A stretch of DNA of 18,517 nucleotides from an uncultured Bacteroides sp. (GCA_947071285.1 CAMTFK010000080.1:1-18517); one strand, 5' to 3'; positions 8,303 to 16,654 are shown, numbered from the stretch's first letter. The notes: generated from the letters alone by a model not told the origin. Program-made: numbers and translations.

Positions 8303-10036
8303 ATGATCAATAAAATATGGAAATCTGTCTTTGCCGTGTGTGCAGCCGGATGCTTGGCTTCATGTTCTGATCAGATGGACTACAATGAGTACAACATCTT
8401 CGACAAGGACTATATAACACAGAACTTCGGTAATGTAGGTGGATTCATGACCGACATCTACAATACCGTGGAGTATGACTTCGGTAACTACTCATCGGGC
8501 GCCATGCAGGCATCTGCTACAGACGAAAGTGAGTACAGTCTTTTGGGTAATGGTATCGAGCACTTCTACAATGGAGCTTGGAGCCCTACCAATGCGAAAG
8601 CGTCAGTCTGGGATAACATGTATAAAGGCATCAGTACTTGCAACCACGTGATTTACGAATTGCAGGGCTTGTCATTCGATGAACTGAAGCTGAACAATGA
8701 CTATGCCGCCCAACTTCACCGTTATGAGAACTACAAGTATGAAAGCCGTTTTATGCGTGCTTACTTCTACTTCTGCTTGGTCCGCCAATATGGTGATGTA
8801 CCTTTGGTGACCAAACAAATCACGGCAGAAGAAGTCAATTCGATAACACGGACTTCGGCGAATGAAATCTTTAAGTTCATCATAGATGAATGTGCGGAAA
8901 TCCAATCATTGATTATCGAAGATTACAGTAATCTGGGAGAATTTTCCACAGGTACGGAAGAGACCGGTCGCGCGGACCGACTTGCCGTGCTCGCATTGAA
9001 AGCCCGTGCTGCCTTGTATTGGGCCAGCCCGTTGTTCAATCCAAGTAGTGACAAGGAACGCTATTATATGGCAGCTTTGTATACCAAAGAGTTGCTCGAT
9101 GCTGCTGAAAAACGTGGCAAAGGCCTCACTGCCAACTATGCGGATTTGTGGGATGCCGGAAGTTTCAATACGCCCGGTATTATGAAAGAAATCCTCTACG
9201 GTCGCCGTTATTATAAAAGTTCATCCGGTGATAACTTAGTGGAAAGCAACAATTACCCTGTGGGCATTGAAGGTGGTGTGGGTGGAAACTGTCCTACTCA
9301 GAATTTAGTCGATGCTTACGATATGATCAACGGTAAATCAATCAGTGAAGACGGTTCGGGATATGATGAGAAGAATCCTTATCAGGATCGCGATCCGCGT
9401 CTGGAGGCTACGGTAGCTGTAAACGGTGCACAATGGCCTACTTATTCCGGTGCCGCTAAGATTGAAACATTCCAGGGGGGCATCAATGGTGAGCCTTTGA
9501 CTGGCGCCACACCGACAGGCTATTACCTCAAAAAACTTTGTAACGGTGCCATCTCATTGGCCAGCAACAGCAAGTTTAAGGAGTCTCGCCATACTTGGCT
9601 GACTTTCCGTCTGGGCGAATTTTATTTGAATTATGCAGAAGCTGTATTCAAGTATCTGGGTGGTGCGGATATTACCAGCATGGAGTTCCCGATGTCGGCT
9701 CGTGCTGCTGCCAGCAAGACACGCCAACGTGCCGGTATGCCGGACTTTGAACAAGGAATGGATGCCAATACATTCTGGACTAAGTTGTGTAACGAACGCT
9801 TTGTTGAACTGGCTTTCGAGGGTCATCGTTTCTGGGATGTTCGTCGTTGGAAAGAGGCTGACAAATATTTCAAGAATATTGTTGAAATGAAGCTGATTAA
9901 GGAAGCCGATGGAAGCATTACTTACGTGCGCAAGAATGTATCACGTCAATGGGATGACAAGATGTATTTGTTTCCGATTCCTCAGTCTGAAAGATCGAAA
10001 AATCCAAATCTGACACAGAATCCAGGTTGGGAATAA
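8303..10036 (+). CDS. SusD/RagB-family surface glycan-binding lipoprotein (partner of the second SusC)
   Basis: This 577-residue SusD-like lipoprotein is the expected lid for the second SusC. The signal peptide ends in a lipobox (LASC) with Cys21 as the lipidated residue, followed by SDQMDYNEY, again acidic. Conserved helical elements are YESRFMRAYFYFCLVRQYGD at about 146-165, LALKARAALYWASPLFN at about 231-247, and CNERFVELAFEGHRFWDVRR at about 496-515. The C-terminus NLTQNPGWE is the classical SusD ending. Length is typical. It begins 29 bp after the second SusC. A terminator-like hairpin lies about 60 bp downstream of its stop, so it may close the high-level part of the operon. Together the two SusCD pairs suggest import of two related fragments, or of one complex glycan through two ports; this is inference. 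Confidence 0.95.
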   Translation: MINKIWKSVFAVCAAGCLASCSDQMDYNEYNIFDKDYITQNFGNVGGFMTDIYNTVEYDFGNYSSGAMQASATDESEYSLLGNGIEHFYNGAWSPTNAKASVWDNMYKGISTCNHVIYELQGLSFDELKLNNDYAAQLHRYENYKYESRFMRAYFYFCLVRQYGDVPLVTKQITAEEVNSITRTSANEIFKFIIDECAEIQSLIIEDYSNLGEFSTGTEETGRADRLAVLALKARAALYWASPLFNPSSDKERYYMAALYTKELLDAAEKRGKGLTANYADLWDAGSFNTPGIMKEILYGRRYYKSSSGDNLVESNNYPVGIEGGVGGNCPTQNLVDAYDMINGKSISEDGSGYDEKNPYQDRDPRLEATVAVNGAQWPTYSGAAKIETFQGGINGEPLTGATPTGYYLKKLCNGAISLASNSKFKESRHTWLTFRLGEFYLNYAEAVFKYLGGADITSMEFPMSARAAASKTRQRAGMPDFEQGMDANTFWTKLCNERFVELAFEGHRFWDVRRWKEADKYFKNIVEMKLIKEADGSITYVRKNVSRQWDDKMYLFPIPQSERSKNPNLTQNPGWE

Positions 10037-10072
10037 AGGAATATATTTTAAACAAAAGTTATGTAAGGTAGA

Positions 10073-10086
10073 GATTGAATTCAATC
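10073..10086. repeat. Perfect 14-bp palindrome between susD-like 2 and the GH2-type gene
   Basis: GATTGAATTCAATC reads identically on both strands. It has no loop, so it looks more like a two-fold protein-binding site than an RNA hairpin. It lies 37 bp after the susD-like stop and a few bases before a terminator-like stem. It may be a regulator site or chance; nothing else in the sequence identifies a binding protein. Confidence 0.4.
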
Positions 10087-10124
10087 AAGAAAGAAGAGCG
10101 ACTGTGAAGCCGCTCTCTTTTCGT
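10087..10124 (+). terminator. Weak terminator or attenuating hairpin after susD-like 2
   Basis: AGAGCG (10095-10100) pairs with CGCTCT (10111-10116) around a 10-nt loop and is followed by CTTTTCG. Upstream A/G bases can pair with the T-run after a 2x2 mismatch, lengthening the stem. This has the form of an intrinsic terminator, but the T-run is only four bases. It probably reduces rather than blocks read-through into the GH2-type gene that starts 23 bp later. No promoter with the Bacteroides TAnnTTTG box is visible between hairpin and gene, which favours partial read-through. Confidence 0.5.
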
Positions 10125-10146
10125 ATAAATAATAATATACTAAGTT

Positions 10147-13026
10147 ATGAGAAAAATACTATTAATTATGCTGTCGCTTCTATCCGTTCTTCAGATGGGA
10201 GCGCAGAGGACAATTGATTTATCCGGAGACTGGAAGTTTGAAATAGACAGGCAGGATATAGGAGAGAAAGAAAAGTGGTTTAACCAAACATTGCAAGATG
10301 TGATTGAACTGCCCGGTTCAATGCCCGAAAGGCTGAAGGGAGATGATGTAACGGTTCGTACCCAGTGGACTGGTAGTCTTTATGATAGTTCTTATTATTA
10401 CAATCCATATATGGAGAAGTATCGCAGAGAAGGTAATGTAAAGCTGCCGTTTTTCTTAACGCCTGATAAACATTATGTAGGAGTAGCTTGGTATCAAAAA
10501 GAAATTAATCTTCCTGAAGATTGGAAAAAAGAACGTATTGTGTTGGTTCTGGAACGTCCGCATATTGAGTCTACTGTTTGGGTAAATGGGCATAAGGTGG
10601 GGATGCAGAATAGTTTATGTGTAGCACACATATATGATGTCACCCGATATGTACGTCCCGGAAAATGTAATATAACCATCAGAATAGATAATCGCATTAA
10701 AGAAATTAATGTAGGACCGGATTCACATAGTATTACAGACCAGACTCAGGGAAACTGGAATGGAATTGTGGGGCGGATATGTTTGCAGGCTACACCACAT
10801 GTCTATTTTGATGATATTCAGGTATTCCCGGAACCGGAACAGAAACTCGCAAAAGTGAAATTGCGTATTAAATCTTCTAACAAAAGCTCAACCACAGCGC
10901 AGGTGAGATTGTCAGCTGAGAGTTTTAATGCAGAAAAGAAGCACATACTTCCGGTTTTAATGCAAGAAGTGAAAGTGAAACATGGCATAGCAGAACAAGA
11001 GATTGTTTTATCTATGGGGGATAATATGTTACTTTGGGATGAATTCCATCCGGCATTGTATAAATTGAAAGCTGAAATTATTACTGGTGAGGATAAAGAA
11101 GTAAGAGAGGTGCAGTTTGGTATGCGTCGTTTCGAAATTAAAGGCAAATGGTTTTATGTGAATGGTCGTAAGACTATGTTGCGTGGAACCGTGGAAAACT
11201 GTGATTTTCCGCTAACCGGTTATGCCCCTATGGATGTGGATAGTTGGGAGCGGGTATTTCGTATCTGTCGTAGTTATGGATTAAACCATATGCGTTTCCA
11301 TTCTTTTTGTCCTCCGGAAGCTGCTTTTATAGCTGCGGATCTTGTCGGATTTTATCTGCAACCCGAAGGACCAAGTTGGCCAAATCACGGTCCTAAATTA
11401 GGATTGGGACAACCCATTGATAAATATTTGATGGATGAGACTATTGCATTGACCAAAGCCTATGGTAATTACGCTTCTTATTGTATGTTGGCATGTGGCA
11501 ATGAACCAAGTGGGCGTTGGGTAGAATGGGTCAGCCAGTTCGTTGAATATTGGGAAAATACTGATCCTCGCAGGGTATATACCGGAGCCTCGGTTGGTGG
11601 CGGATGGCAGTGGCAACCCCGTAACCAATATCATGTAAAGGCAGGGGCGCGTGGTCTTACGTGGAGGCAGAAGCGTCCGCAGAGCACTGACGATTATCGT
11701 CTTCAGAGCCGTATTGATACCGTTAGCCAGCCTTATGTATCACATGAAACAGGACAATGGTGTGCATTTCCTAATTTCAATGAGATACGGAAATATACCG
11801 GAGTGAATAAAGCCAGGAATTTCGAGATTTTCCGGGATATTCTGAATGATAATCAGATGGGGGAACAAGCACAGTTGTTTATGATGGCGTCAGGGAAGCT
11901 GCAAGCTCTTTGTTATAAATATGAGATAGAAAAAACACTTCGTACTCCTGATTATGCAGGTTTTCAGCTCCTTGCATTGAATGATTATTCGGGTCAGGGC
12001 ACGGCACTTGTCGGTGTACTTGATGTGTTCTTTGAAGAGAAAGGATATATCAATGCCCAGGAATGGAGGCGATTCTGCTCGGCTACTGTACCTTTGATGC
12101 GTACCGAAAAGTTTGTTTATAGTAATGATGAAACTTTTTCTGCCGATATTGAGGTTGCTCATTTTGGTGAGAAGGCTTTGACACAGGTTCCTGTAACTTA
12201 TACGATAAAAGATGAATATGGGAAAGTGTATGTTCGGAACACTTTGGGAAACAAGGATATTCCAATAGGGAACCTTAATGGTTTGGGACGCATTGAATTT
12301 CCTTTGGAAAACATAGAGAAACCTGTCAAATTGAATCTGGAAGTTCGCATTGAAGGTACGGAGGCTGTAAATGACTGGAATTTCTGGGTATATCCCAAAG
12401 TTGTAGAACTGGTACAAGGAGATGTTTATTCAACAGATACATTGGATTCAAGAGCATTGGATGTTCTGAAAAAAGGTGGAAAGGTTTTAATTCTTGCTGC
12501 CGGGAAAGTGAGTTATGGAAAAGAAGTATCTCAGATGTTTACTCCTGTATTCTGGAATACTTCCTGGTTCAAAATGCGTCCTCCGCATACTACAGGTATT
12601 CTGGTGAATCCCAAACATCCGCTATTCCGCCAATTTCCTACAGAATACCATAGCAATTTGCAGTGGTGGGAGTTGCTGAACCGTGCTAATGTGATGCAAT
12701 TTACTGATTTTCCTGCTGATTTTCAACCTACCATACAAAGCATAGATACTTGGTTTGTCAGTCGGAAAATAGGTATGTTATTCGAAGCAAATGTGCTGAA
12801 CGGAAAATTGATGATGACAACTATGGATTTAGCTACGGATACTGATAAGCGTATTGTGGCAAGGCAGATGCATAAAGCTGTTTTAGATTATATGAACTCC
12901 GATTACTTTCGTCCGCAATTCACGATAGAACCGGAACGGGTCAGCGATTTGTTTACTAAGGTAGCTGGTAGTGTGAAGTCGTATACGAAAGATTCTCCGG
13001 ATGAATTAAAGCCGAAGATCAAGTAG
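10147..13026 (+). CDS. Exported GH2-type glycoside hydrolase of unknown specificity
   Basis: This 959-residue protein has the architecture of glycoside hydrolase family 2 (clan GH-A, retaining exo-hydrolases such as beta-galactosidases and beta-glucuronidases). The signal peptide ends near residue 19 (QMGA/QR) with no lipobox, implying a periplasmic enzyme. Residues about 23-215 form the jelly-roll sugar-binding domain (DLSGDWKFE, WYQKEINLP, STVWVNGHKVG, YDVTRYVRPG, NWNGIVGRI). An Ig-like domain spans about 218-330, and the catalytic barrel starts near 333 (KWFYVNGRKTMLRGT). The barrel shows HMRFHS (Arg383), CGNEP with likely acid/base Glu453, and SHETGQW with likely nucleophile Glu534. A further beta-sandwich (about 650-750) precedes a region at about 765-915 (LKKGGKVLILAAG) that resembles a GATase-like fold. 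It lacks the usual GH2 C-terminal arrangement. It follows the SusCD pairs on the same strand. Specificity cannot be assigned. Confidence 0.85.
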   Translation: MRKILLIMLSLLSVLQMGAQRTIDLSGDWKFEIDRQDIGEKEKWFNQTLQDVIELPGSMPERLKGDDVTVRTQWTGSLYDSSYYYNPYMEKYRREGNVKLPFFLTPDKHYVGVAWYQKEINLPEDWKKERIVLVLERPHIESTVWVNGHKVGMQNSLCVAHIYDVTRYVRPGKCNITIRIDNRIKEINVGPDSHSITDQTQGNWNGIVGRICLQATPHVYFDDIQVFPEPEQKLAKVKLRIKSSNKSSTTAQVRLSAESFNAEKKHILPVLMQEVKVKHGIAEQEIVLSMGDNMLLWDEFHPALYKLKAEIITGEDKEVREVQFGMRRFEIKGKWFYVNGRKTMLRGTVENCDFPLTGYAPMDVDSWERVFRICRSYGLNHMRFHSFCPPEAAFIAADLVGFYLQPEGPSWPNHGPKLGLGQPIDKYLMDETIALTKAYGNYASYCMLACGNEPSGRWVEWVSQFVEYWENTDPRRVYTGASVGGGWQWQPRNQYHVKAGARGLTWRQKRPQSTDDYRLQSRIDTVSQPYVSHETGQWCAFPNFNEIRKYTGVNKARNFEIFRDILNDNQMGEQAQLFMMASGKLQALCYKYEIEKTLRTPDYAGFQLLALNDYSGQGTALVGVLDVFFEEKGYINAQEWRRFCSATVPLMRTEKFVYSNDETFSADIEVAHFGEKALTQVPVTYTIKDEYGKVYVRNTLGNKDIPIGNLNGLGRIEFPLENIEKPVKLNLEVRIEGTEAVNDWNFWVYPKVVELVQGDVYSTDTLDSRALDVLKKGGKVLILAAGKVSYGKEVSQMFTPVFWNTSWFKMRPPHTTGILVNPKHPLFRQFPTEYHSNLQWWELLNRANVMQFTDFPADFQPTIQSIDTWFVSRKIGMLFEANVLNGKLMMTTMDLATDTDKRIVARQMHKAVLDYMNSDYFRPQFTIEPERVSDLFTKVAGSVKSYTKDSPDELKPKIK

Positions 13027-13097
13027 GGTATATAATTTCCTATCGAAAGTTTATAATTTTCCCAGCGATAGCCAATGCGTTCCCTTATAAGGAACAT

Positions 13098-13165
13098 TTC
13101 GTCCCCTTATGGAGTACTTTTCGTCCCTCCATAAGGGGACGAAAAGTATTCCATGGGAGGACGAA
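13098..13165. repeat. 68-bp composite palindrome with competing hairpins
   Basis: Two 34-base arms meet at 13131/13132 and pair with about seven mismatches, several of them G-U in RNA. Inside are four TTCGTCC motifs, two direct and two inverted, so smaller perfect stems compete: a 17-bp stem (TTTCGTCCCCTTATGGA at 13097-13113 with its complement at 13127-13143) and a 13-bp stem (TACTTTTCGTCCC at 13115-13127 with GGGACGAAAAGTA at 13136-13148, 8-nt loop). It lies 71 bp past the stop of the GH2-type gene. It may end that transcript or protect its 3' end, but no T-run follows it on the + strand. A dispersed palindromic repeat is equally possible. Confidence 0.75.
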
Positions 13166-13459
13166 TTAGTAATAGCTATCGTATCCTTTCGTCATAGCCG
13201 GACAGGAAACTAATAATAAGGAGATTGTAACAAGATGCCCGCTGATGTTATTCGGCCTTGTACTCAAACCAATCATGTGTAGCTTTATTACGAGACAGCT
13301 TACTTTTACAGCTAAATGAACTTCTGGCTTGTTATATGGAATATGCTCGATTACCTCTTTTTTTCCAAGATGCTTCTTTATCAGTGCGATTCCTGTTTTA
13401 TCTTTTAACAGGCTATAATACCCACAAAATCAACTTTGCACATAAAGGTTTACCGGGCG

Positions 13460-13495
13460 GGCAAGAGGATTATGATCTTTAATCATTATCTTGCC
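13460..13495. repeat. Imperfect inverted repeat (stem-loop)
   Basis: GGCAAGA at 13460-13466 pairs with TCTTGCC at 13489-13495. After an internal loop, ATGAT (13472-13476) pairs with ATCAT (13482-13486). No T-run follows on either strand, so it is not an obvious intrinsic terminator. It may be a remnant of a larger element or chance. Confidence 0.35.
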
Positions 13496-13547
13496 TGGAA
13501 AGACAGAAAAGTATTCTTGTTCTTTTAATGCCGCAGACATTAAAATG

Positions 13548-13607
13548 AAAAAAATCATTCGGTTGAAGACTAATTTATGGGGTATAATTAGCTTCGAACC
13601 GAATGAT
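13548..13607 (-). terminator. Strong rho-independent terminator of the leftward GH2 / HTCS genes
   Basis: Read on the - strand, a 22-nt arm (complement of 13586-13607) pairs with a second 22-nt arm (complement of 13554-13575) with only two single-base bulges and a 10-nt loop, and is followed by a run of seven T. The outer stem contains ATCATTCGGTT paired with AACCGAATGAT. It lies 36 bp after the stop of the leftward GH2 gene, the ideal place for its terminator. There is no T-run on the + strand side, so it acts in one direction. Confidence 0.88.
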
Positions 13608-13642
13608 ATAGAAATCAATTAATTACTTGATATTTACTCTGA

Positions 13643-16600
13643 TTATTGAAGTAGATTTTCCAGAAACTCTATTTCGACAATTCTCAGTTCATATTTGGCC
13701 CTTTTGCTTTCATCTGATTTGTAAAGATCCAGTTCATTGGCTACCGGAGCTGCTACTTCGACAATTTGTCCGAAAGCATCTTCTTCACTGCTGCTCCCTT
13801 TTAGACGGATGGTGATTTCCTGAGTTAATACAGGTTTTACATTCAGATGGATATATCCGAGACTTTTTTCTGTGTCACCACTCCAGATGAGTTCTTCGCC
13901 CGCATATATTTCTAAAGGATAACTACGCATGCGCCATCCGGTCAGTTTCATGCAAATCTCATCTACGCGGGCCGGGCGATTCAGACGATAGGTGATCCAG
14001 GCGGTGCTGGCTTTGCCGTCATTCTTCCATTCACTCAGTTCATTGTCATCGTAACTGTTGGTTGCAGTTTCATTATTGGTGCCGGCCTTTACGGACTCAA
14101 TGAAAACAGCTACTTTCTTGTCTGTATAAGACGGAGTCTGAGGAGTTTCTCCACGAGTAAGCCGCCCTTGCAACTCATTGGAAGGAATGTATTGGCTTAG
14201 TCCGTTCTTTACTTCTATAGGTAGAGATGTGAAATTTATTTCGGCTGATTGTAATCCGGCGGCACTTGCTTTGAGATGTACCTTGCCCGCTTCTGTAAGC
14301 GAACGTATCAAAACACGGTTCACGCCACATTCTACGGGAAGTTTCTGAGACAGAATATAGTTGTTTTCTCCTTGGGCTATACCTCCACGCCATTCTGCCG
14401 GACCTTCCATTTCAAAGGAAATCAAATCGTTGGCCAACGGGCAGCGTCTTCCGTCTTTATCTACTACTTCTACTTGTACCATAACCACGTCTGCGCCATC
14501 TGCTTTCCAGCCTGCAGGGCTTTGCATCAGATTTAACTGAATGCGTTCCGGTTTTCCTGCCGTCTGTAATTCTGTACGGCAACATTCTTTGCCGTTTTGA
14601 TCATAACCTACGGCTTCCAGTTTTCCTGCTTCAAACTTGACATCATTATATGTATGCAGAAAGTGATATTCCTGTATGCTTTCTCCTAATGATTTTCCGT
14701 TCAGGAAGAGAGCTACACTGTCAGCGCTCGATACCACGTGTACAGGTTTGATTATACTTTCTTCATAGTTCCAATGACCGATGATATGAATACGCGGGTT
14801 CTCTGTATCAACCCAGCCATCCCACATGGTTTGCAAGGCATAGAAAAGATCCTTGGGTATGCGCATGGCATCGGTGGCTCCGCTTCTCCGGTAGTTTTCG
14901 ACCCCGCGGAAGTGAGTATTACTGTCCGAGAAAATAATCTTAACGCCTCCCGAACTAACGCGGAATCCGGTTCCCGGGCGTTCACGCCAGTAGTCATACC
15001 AGCGTCTGATGTTCTCAATGGCAAATGAATCCTGATTCTGATTGTAAGCTCTTGCATCCACTTGTTTCTGTACTTTATTGGTTACTGTGGATTTATAGGC
15101 TTTGGAGCCTTCTCCATGCTTATGATATGGATAGCTGTAATTGTCCCAATATTTACGGAGCGCTTCATCCCTGCAATACTCTGTTGCCCACATCGGGTGA
15201 TGGGCGCTTTTATTGATATAAAGCATTTCGCCTCCATATTCTGCTTCGCGGATATCCAGCATTTCACGTGAGCCGATGGCGCGTCCTCCATAAGGGTCAT
15301 ATTTATCACGTATGGCTTTCATTTCAAGCATGTGTTCTCTGCTGATGGACTCGTTGCCCGATTCGTAGAATAAGATACTCGGGTTATTACGGTTGTAAAT
15401 GATGGCATCCCGCATCAGTTCTGTGCGCTGTTCCCATTGGCGTCCTTGTCTGTCTTTTTCAGAGTCACCAGCAGGCATGGCCTGAATAAGGCCTACACGG
15501 TCACACGATTCTATATCTTGTTTCCAAGGAGTGACGTGCATCCAGCGCACCAGATTGGCGTTGCACTCTACCATCAGTCCGTTGCTATAATCGCTTAGCC
15601 AGGCAGGGACTGATAAACCTAAAGCAGGCCATTCATTGCTTGTGCGCTGTGCAAATCCCTTCATTTGGAGTACGCGGTCATTCAACCAAATTTTACCATT
15701 CCCAAAGCGCGTTTTGCGGAAACCGGTGCGGGTGGTTACTTCATCTGTTTTCTTTCCATCAATCCATAGACTGGTTTTCACAGTATACAGATAACCATAT
15801 CCCCAACTCCAAAAATGCAGATTATCTACTTCTGCGGAGGCTTTTACTACTGCTGTTTCGCCCGGTTGCAAAGTTATGCTTTCGCCAGACATCGTTTTTA
15901 CAATTTTACCTTCACGGTCTTGAATCTCAACCTGATATGCAACTTGTTGTTTTTTTCGGTATTCATTCTTGATTTCCGATTCTGCATGTATGATGGCTTT
16001 ACGTGACTTTACCTGGATGTTTTCGGCGTATATATAGACGCCTGTTGTCTGCAGGTTACTGTAAAGGGGCAGGGTCTGATATAATTTATCTGTCAGATGT
16101 AGCCATACATTTTTAGGAAGGCCGCCATAATTGGCGTTGAAATTACGGTCATTCCATTGAAATTTGGTGTTAGTACCTCGTTCTCTATATTGCCAGTTGT
16201 TGTCTATACGCAGGGCGATGACATTTTCTTTATTATAAGATATGTAAGGGGTAAGGTCGAAACCTACTGCCATGACTCCATTTTCATGCAGGCCGATATG
16301 TTTGCCATTGATATAGAAGTCAGCGGCTTGCCGTACTCCTTCGAATTCTATAAATACTTTTTTCCCTTCGCTACCGGCAGGTAATCGGAAATGTTTGCGA
16401 TACCATACGATAGTATCTGTCAGTTCGTCAATACTATAACGGAATGCTTCATCTTCATTGAAAGCATGGGGTAAAGTGACTTTTTTCCAACTGTTATCAG
16501 TATACTTCTGTTGTTCGGCTCCGTTTGCATCACCAACAGAAAGCAGCCAGTCCGAATTAAAATTGTATTTATGCCTCACGTCGTTATTTGAGGCTACCGA

Positions 16601-16654
16601 ATAATGACTAATACATAGAATAGTCCAAAATAATAATAAAACTTTCTTTTTCAT
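13643..16654 (-). CDS. Exported GH2-family glycoside hydrolase (beta-galactosidase-like) with C-terminal beta-sandwich domain
   Basis: This 1003-residue protein is a clear GH2 member, most like bacterial beta-galactosidases. The signal peptide ends near residue 22 (SVAS/NN) with no lipobox. The jelly-roll domain spans about 28-188 (WYRKHFRLP, FEGVRQAADFYINGKHIG, YGGLPKNVWLH). The Ig-like domain spans about 200-312. The barrel starts at about 312 (GFRKTRFGNGKIWLNDR) and carries YESGNES with likely acid/base Glu435 and MWATEY with likely nucleophile Glu492. Residues about 633-695 resemble the DUF4982-type domain (SADSVALFLNGKSLG), followed by an invasin-like Ig domain at about 700-810. The C-terminal part, about 845-1000, looks like a discoidin-type carbohydrate-binding module (SYDDNELSEW, WITYRLNRPARVDEICMKL). 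It lies downstream of the HTCS gene on the same strand and ends in a strong terminator. Beta-galactosidase activity is a family-based guess; beta-glucuronidase or another exo-activity is possible. Confidence 0.9.
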   Translation of the reverse strand: MKKKVLLLFWTILCISHYSVASNNDVRHKYNFNSDWLLSVGDANGAEQQKYTDNSWKKVTLPHAFNEDEAFRYSIDELTDTIVWYRKHFRLPAGSEGKKVFIEFEGVRQAADFYINGKHIGLHENGVMAVGFDLTPYISYNKENVIALRIDNNWQYRERGTNTKFQWNDRNFNANYGGLPKNVWLHLTDKLYQTLPLYSNLQTTGVYIYAENIQVKSRKAIIHAESEIKNEYRKKQQVAYQVEIQDREGKIVKTMSGESITLQPGETAVVKASAEVDNLHFWSWGYGYLYTVKTSLWIDGKKTDEVTTRTGFRKTRFGNGKIWLNDRVLQMKGFAQRTSNEWPALGLSVPAWLSDYSNGLMVECNANLVRWMHVTPWKQDIESCDRVGLIQAMPAGDSEKDRQGRQWEQRTELMRDAIIYNRNNPSILFYESGNESISREHMLEMKAIRDKYDPYGGRAIGSREMLDIREAEYGGEMLYINKSAHHPMWATEYCRDEALRKYWDNYSYPYHKHGEGSKAYKSTVTNKVQKQVDARAYNQNQDSFAIENIRRWYDYWRERPGTGFRVSSGGVKIIFSDSNTHFRGVENYRRSGATDAMRIPKDLFYALQTMWDGWVDTENPRIHIIGHWNYEESIIKPVHVVSSADSVALFLNGKSLGESIQEYHFLHTYNDVKFEAGKLEAVGYDQNGKECCRTELQTAGKPERIQLNLMQSPAGWKADGADVVMVQVEVVDKDGRRCPLANDLISFEMEGPAEWRGGIAQGENNYILSQKLPVECGVNRVLIRSLTEAGKVHLKASAAGLQSAEINFTSLPIEVKNGLSQYIPSNELQGRLTRGETPQTPSYTDKKVAVFIESVKAGTNNETATNSYDDNELSEWKNDGKASTAWITYRLNRPARVDEICMKLTGWRMRSYPLEIYAGEELIWSGDTEKSLGYIHLNVKPVLTQEITIRLKGSSSEEDAFGQIVEVAAPVANELDLYKSDESKRAKYELRIVEIEFLENLLQ

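Larger units (their letters stand above)
13027..13547. other. Gene-poor intergenic region rich in inverted repeats
   Basis: About 520 bp lies between the + strand GH2-type gene and the terminator of the leftward genes. I see no convincing gene. A 74-codon + strand frame (13258-13482) and an 88-codon start-less - strand frame (13166-13429) have no recognisable motifs, no signal peptide and no ribosome-binding context. What it does hold is structure: a short hairpin (GTTCC 13079-13083 with GGAAC 13091-13095), the 68-bp palindrome at 13098-13165, an outer CGATAGC/GCTATCG pair (13066-13072 and 13175-13181), CCTGTT/AACAGG (13392-13397 and 13407-13412), and a GGCAAGA/TCTTGCC stem at 13460-13495. 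Confidence 0.6.

Noticed and set aside
13392..13412. CCTGTT/AACAGG 6-bp inverted repeat as a terminator
   Set aside because: The stem is short and AT-flanked with no T-run following, and no gene ends next to it.
13258..13482. 74-codon + strand open frame in the gene-poor region
   Set aside because: Low-complexity, leucine-rich product with no family motif, signal or ribosome-binding context; it overlaps an equally open - strand frame, so neither is convincing.
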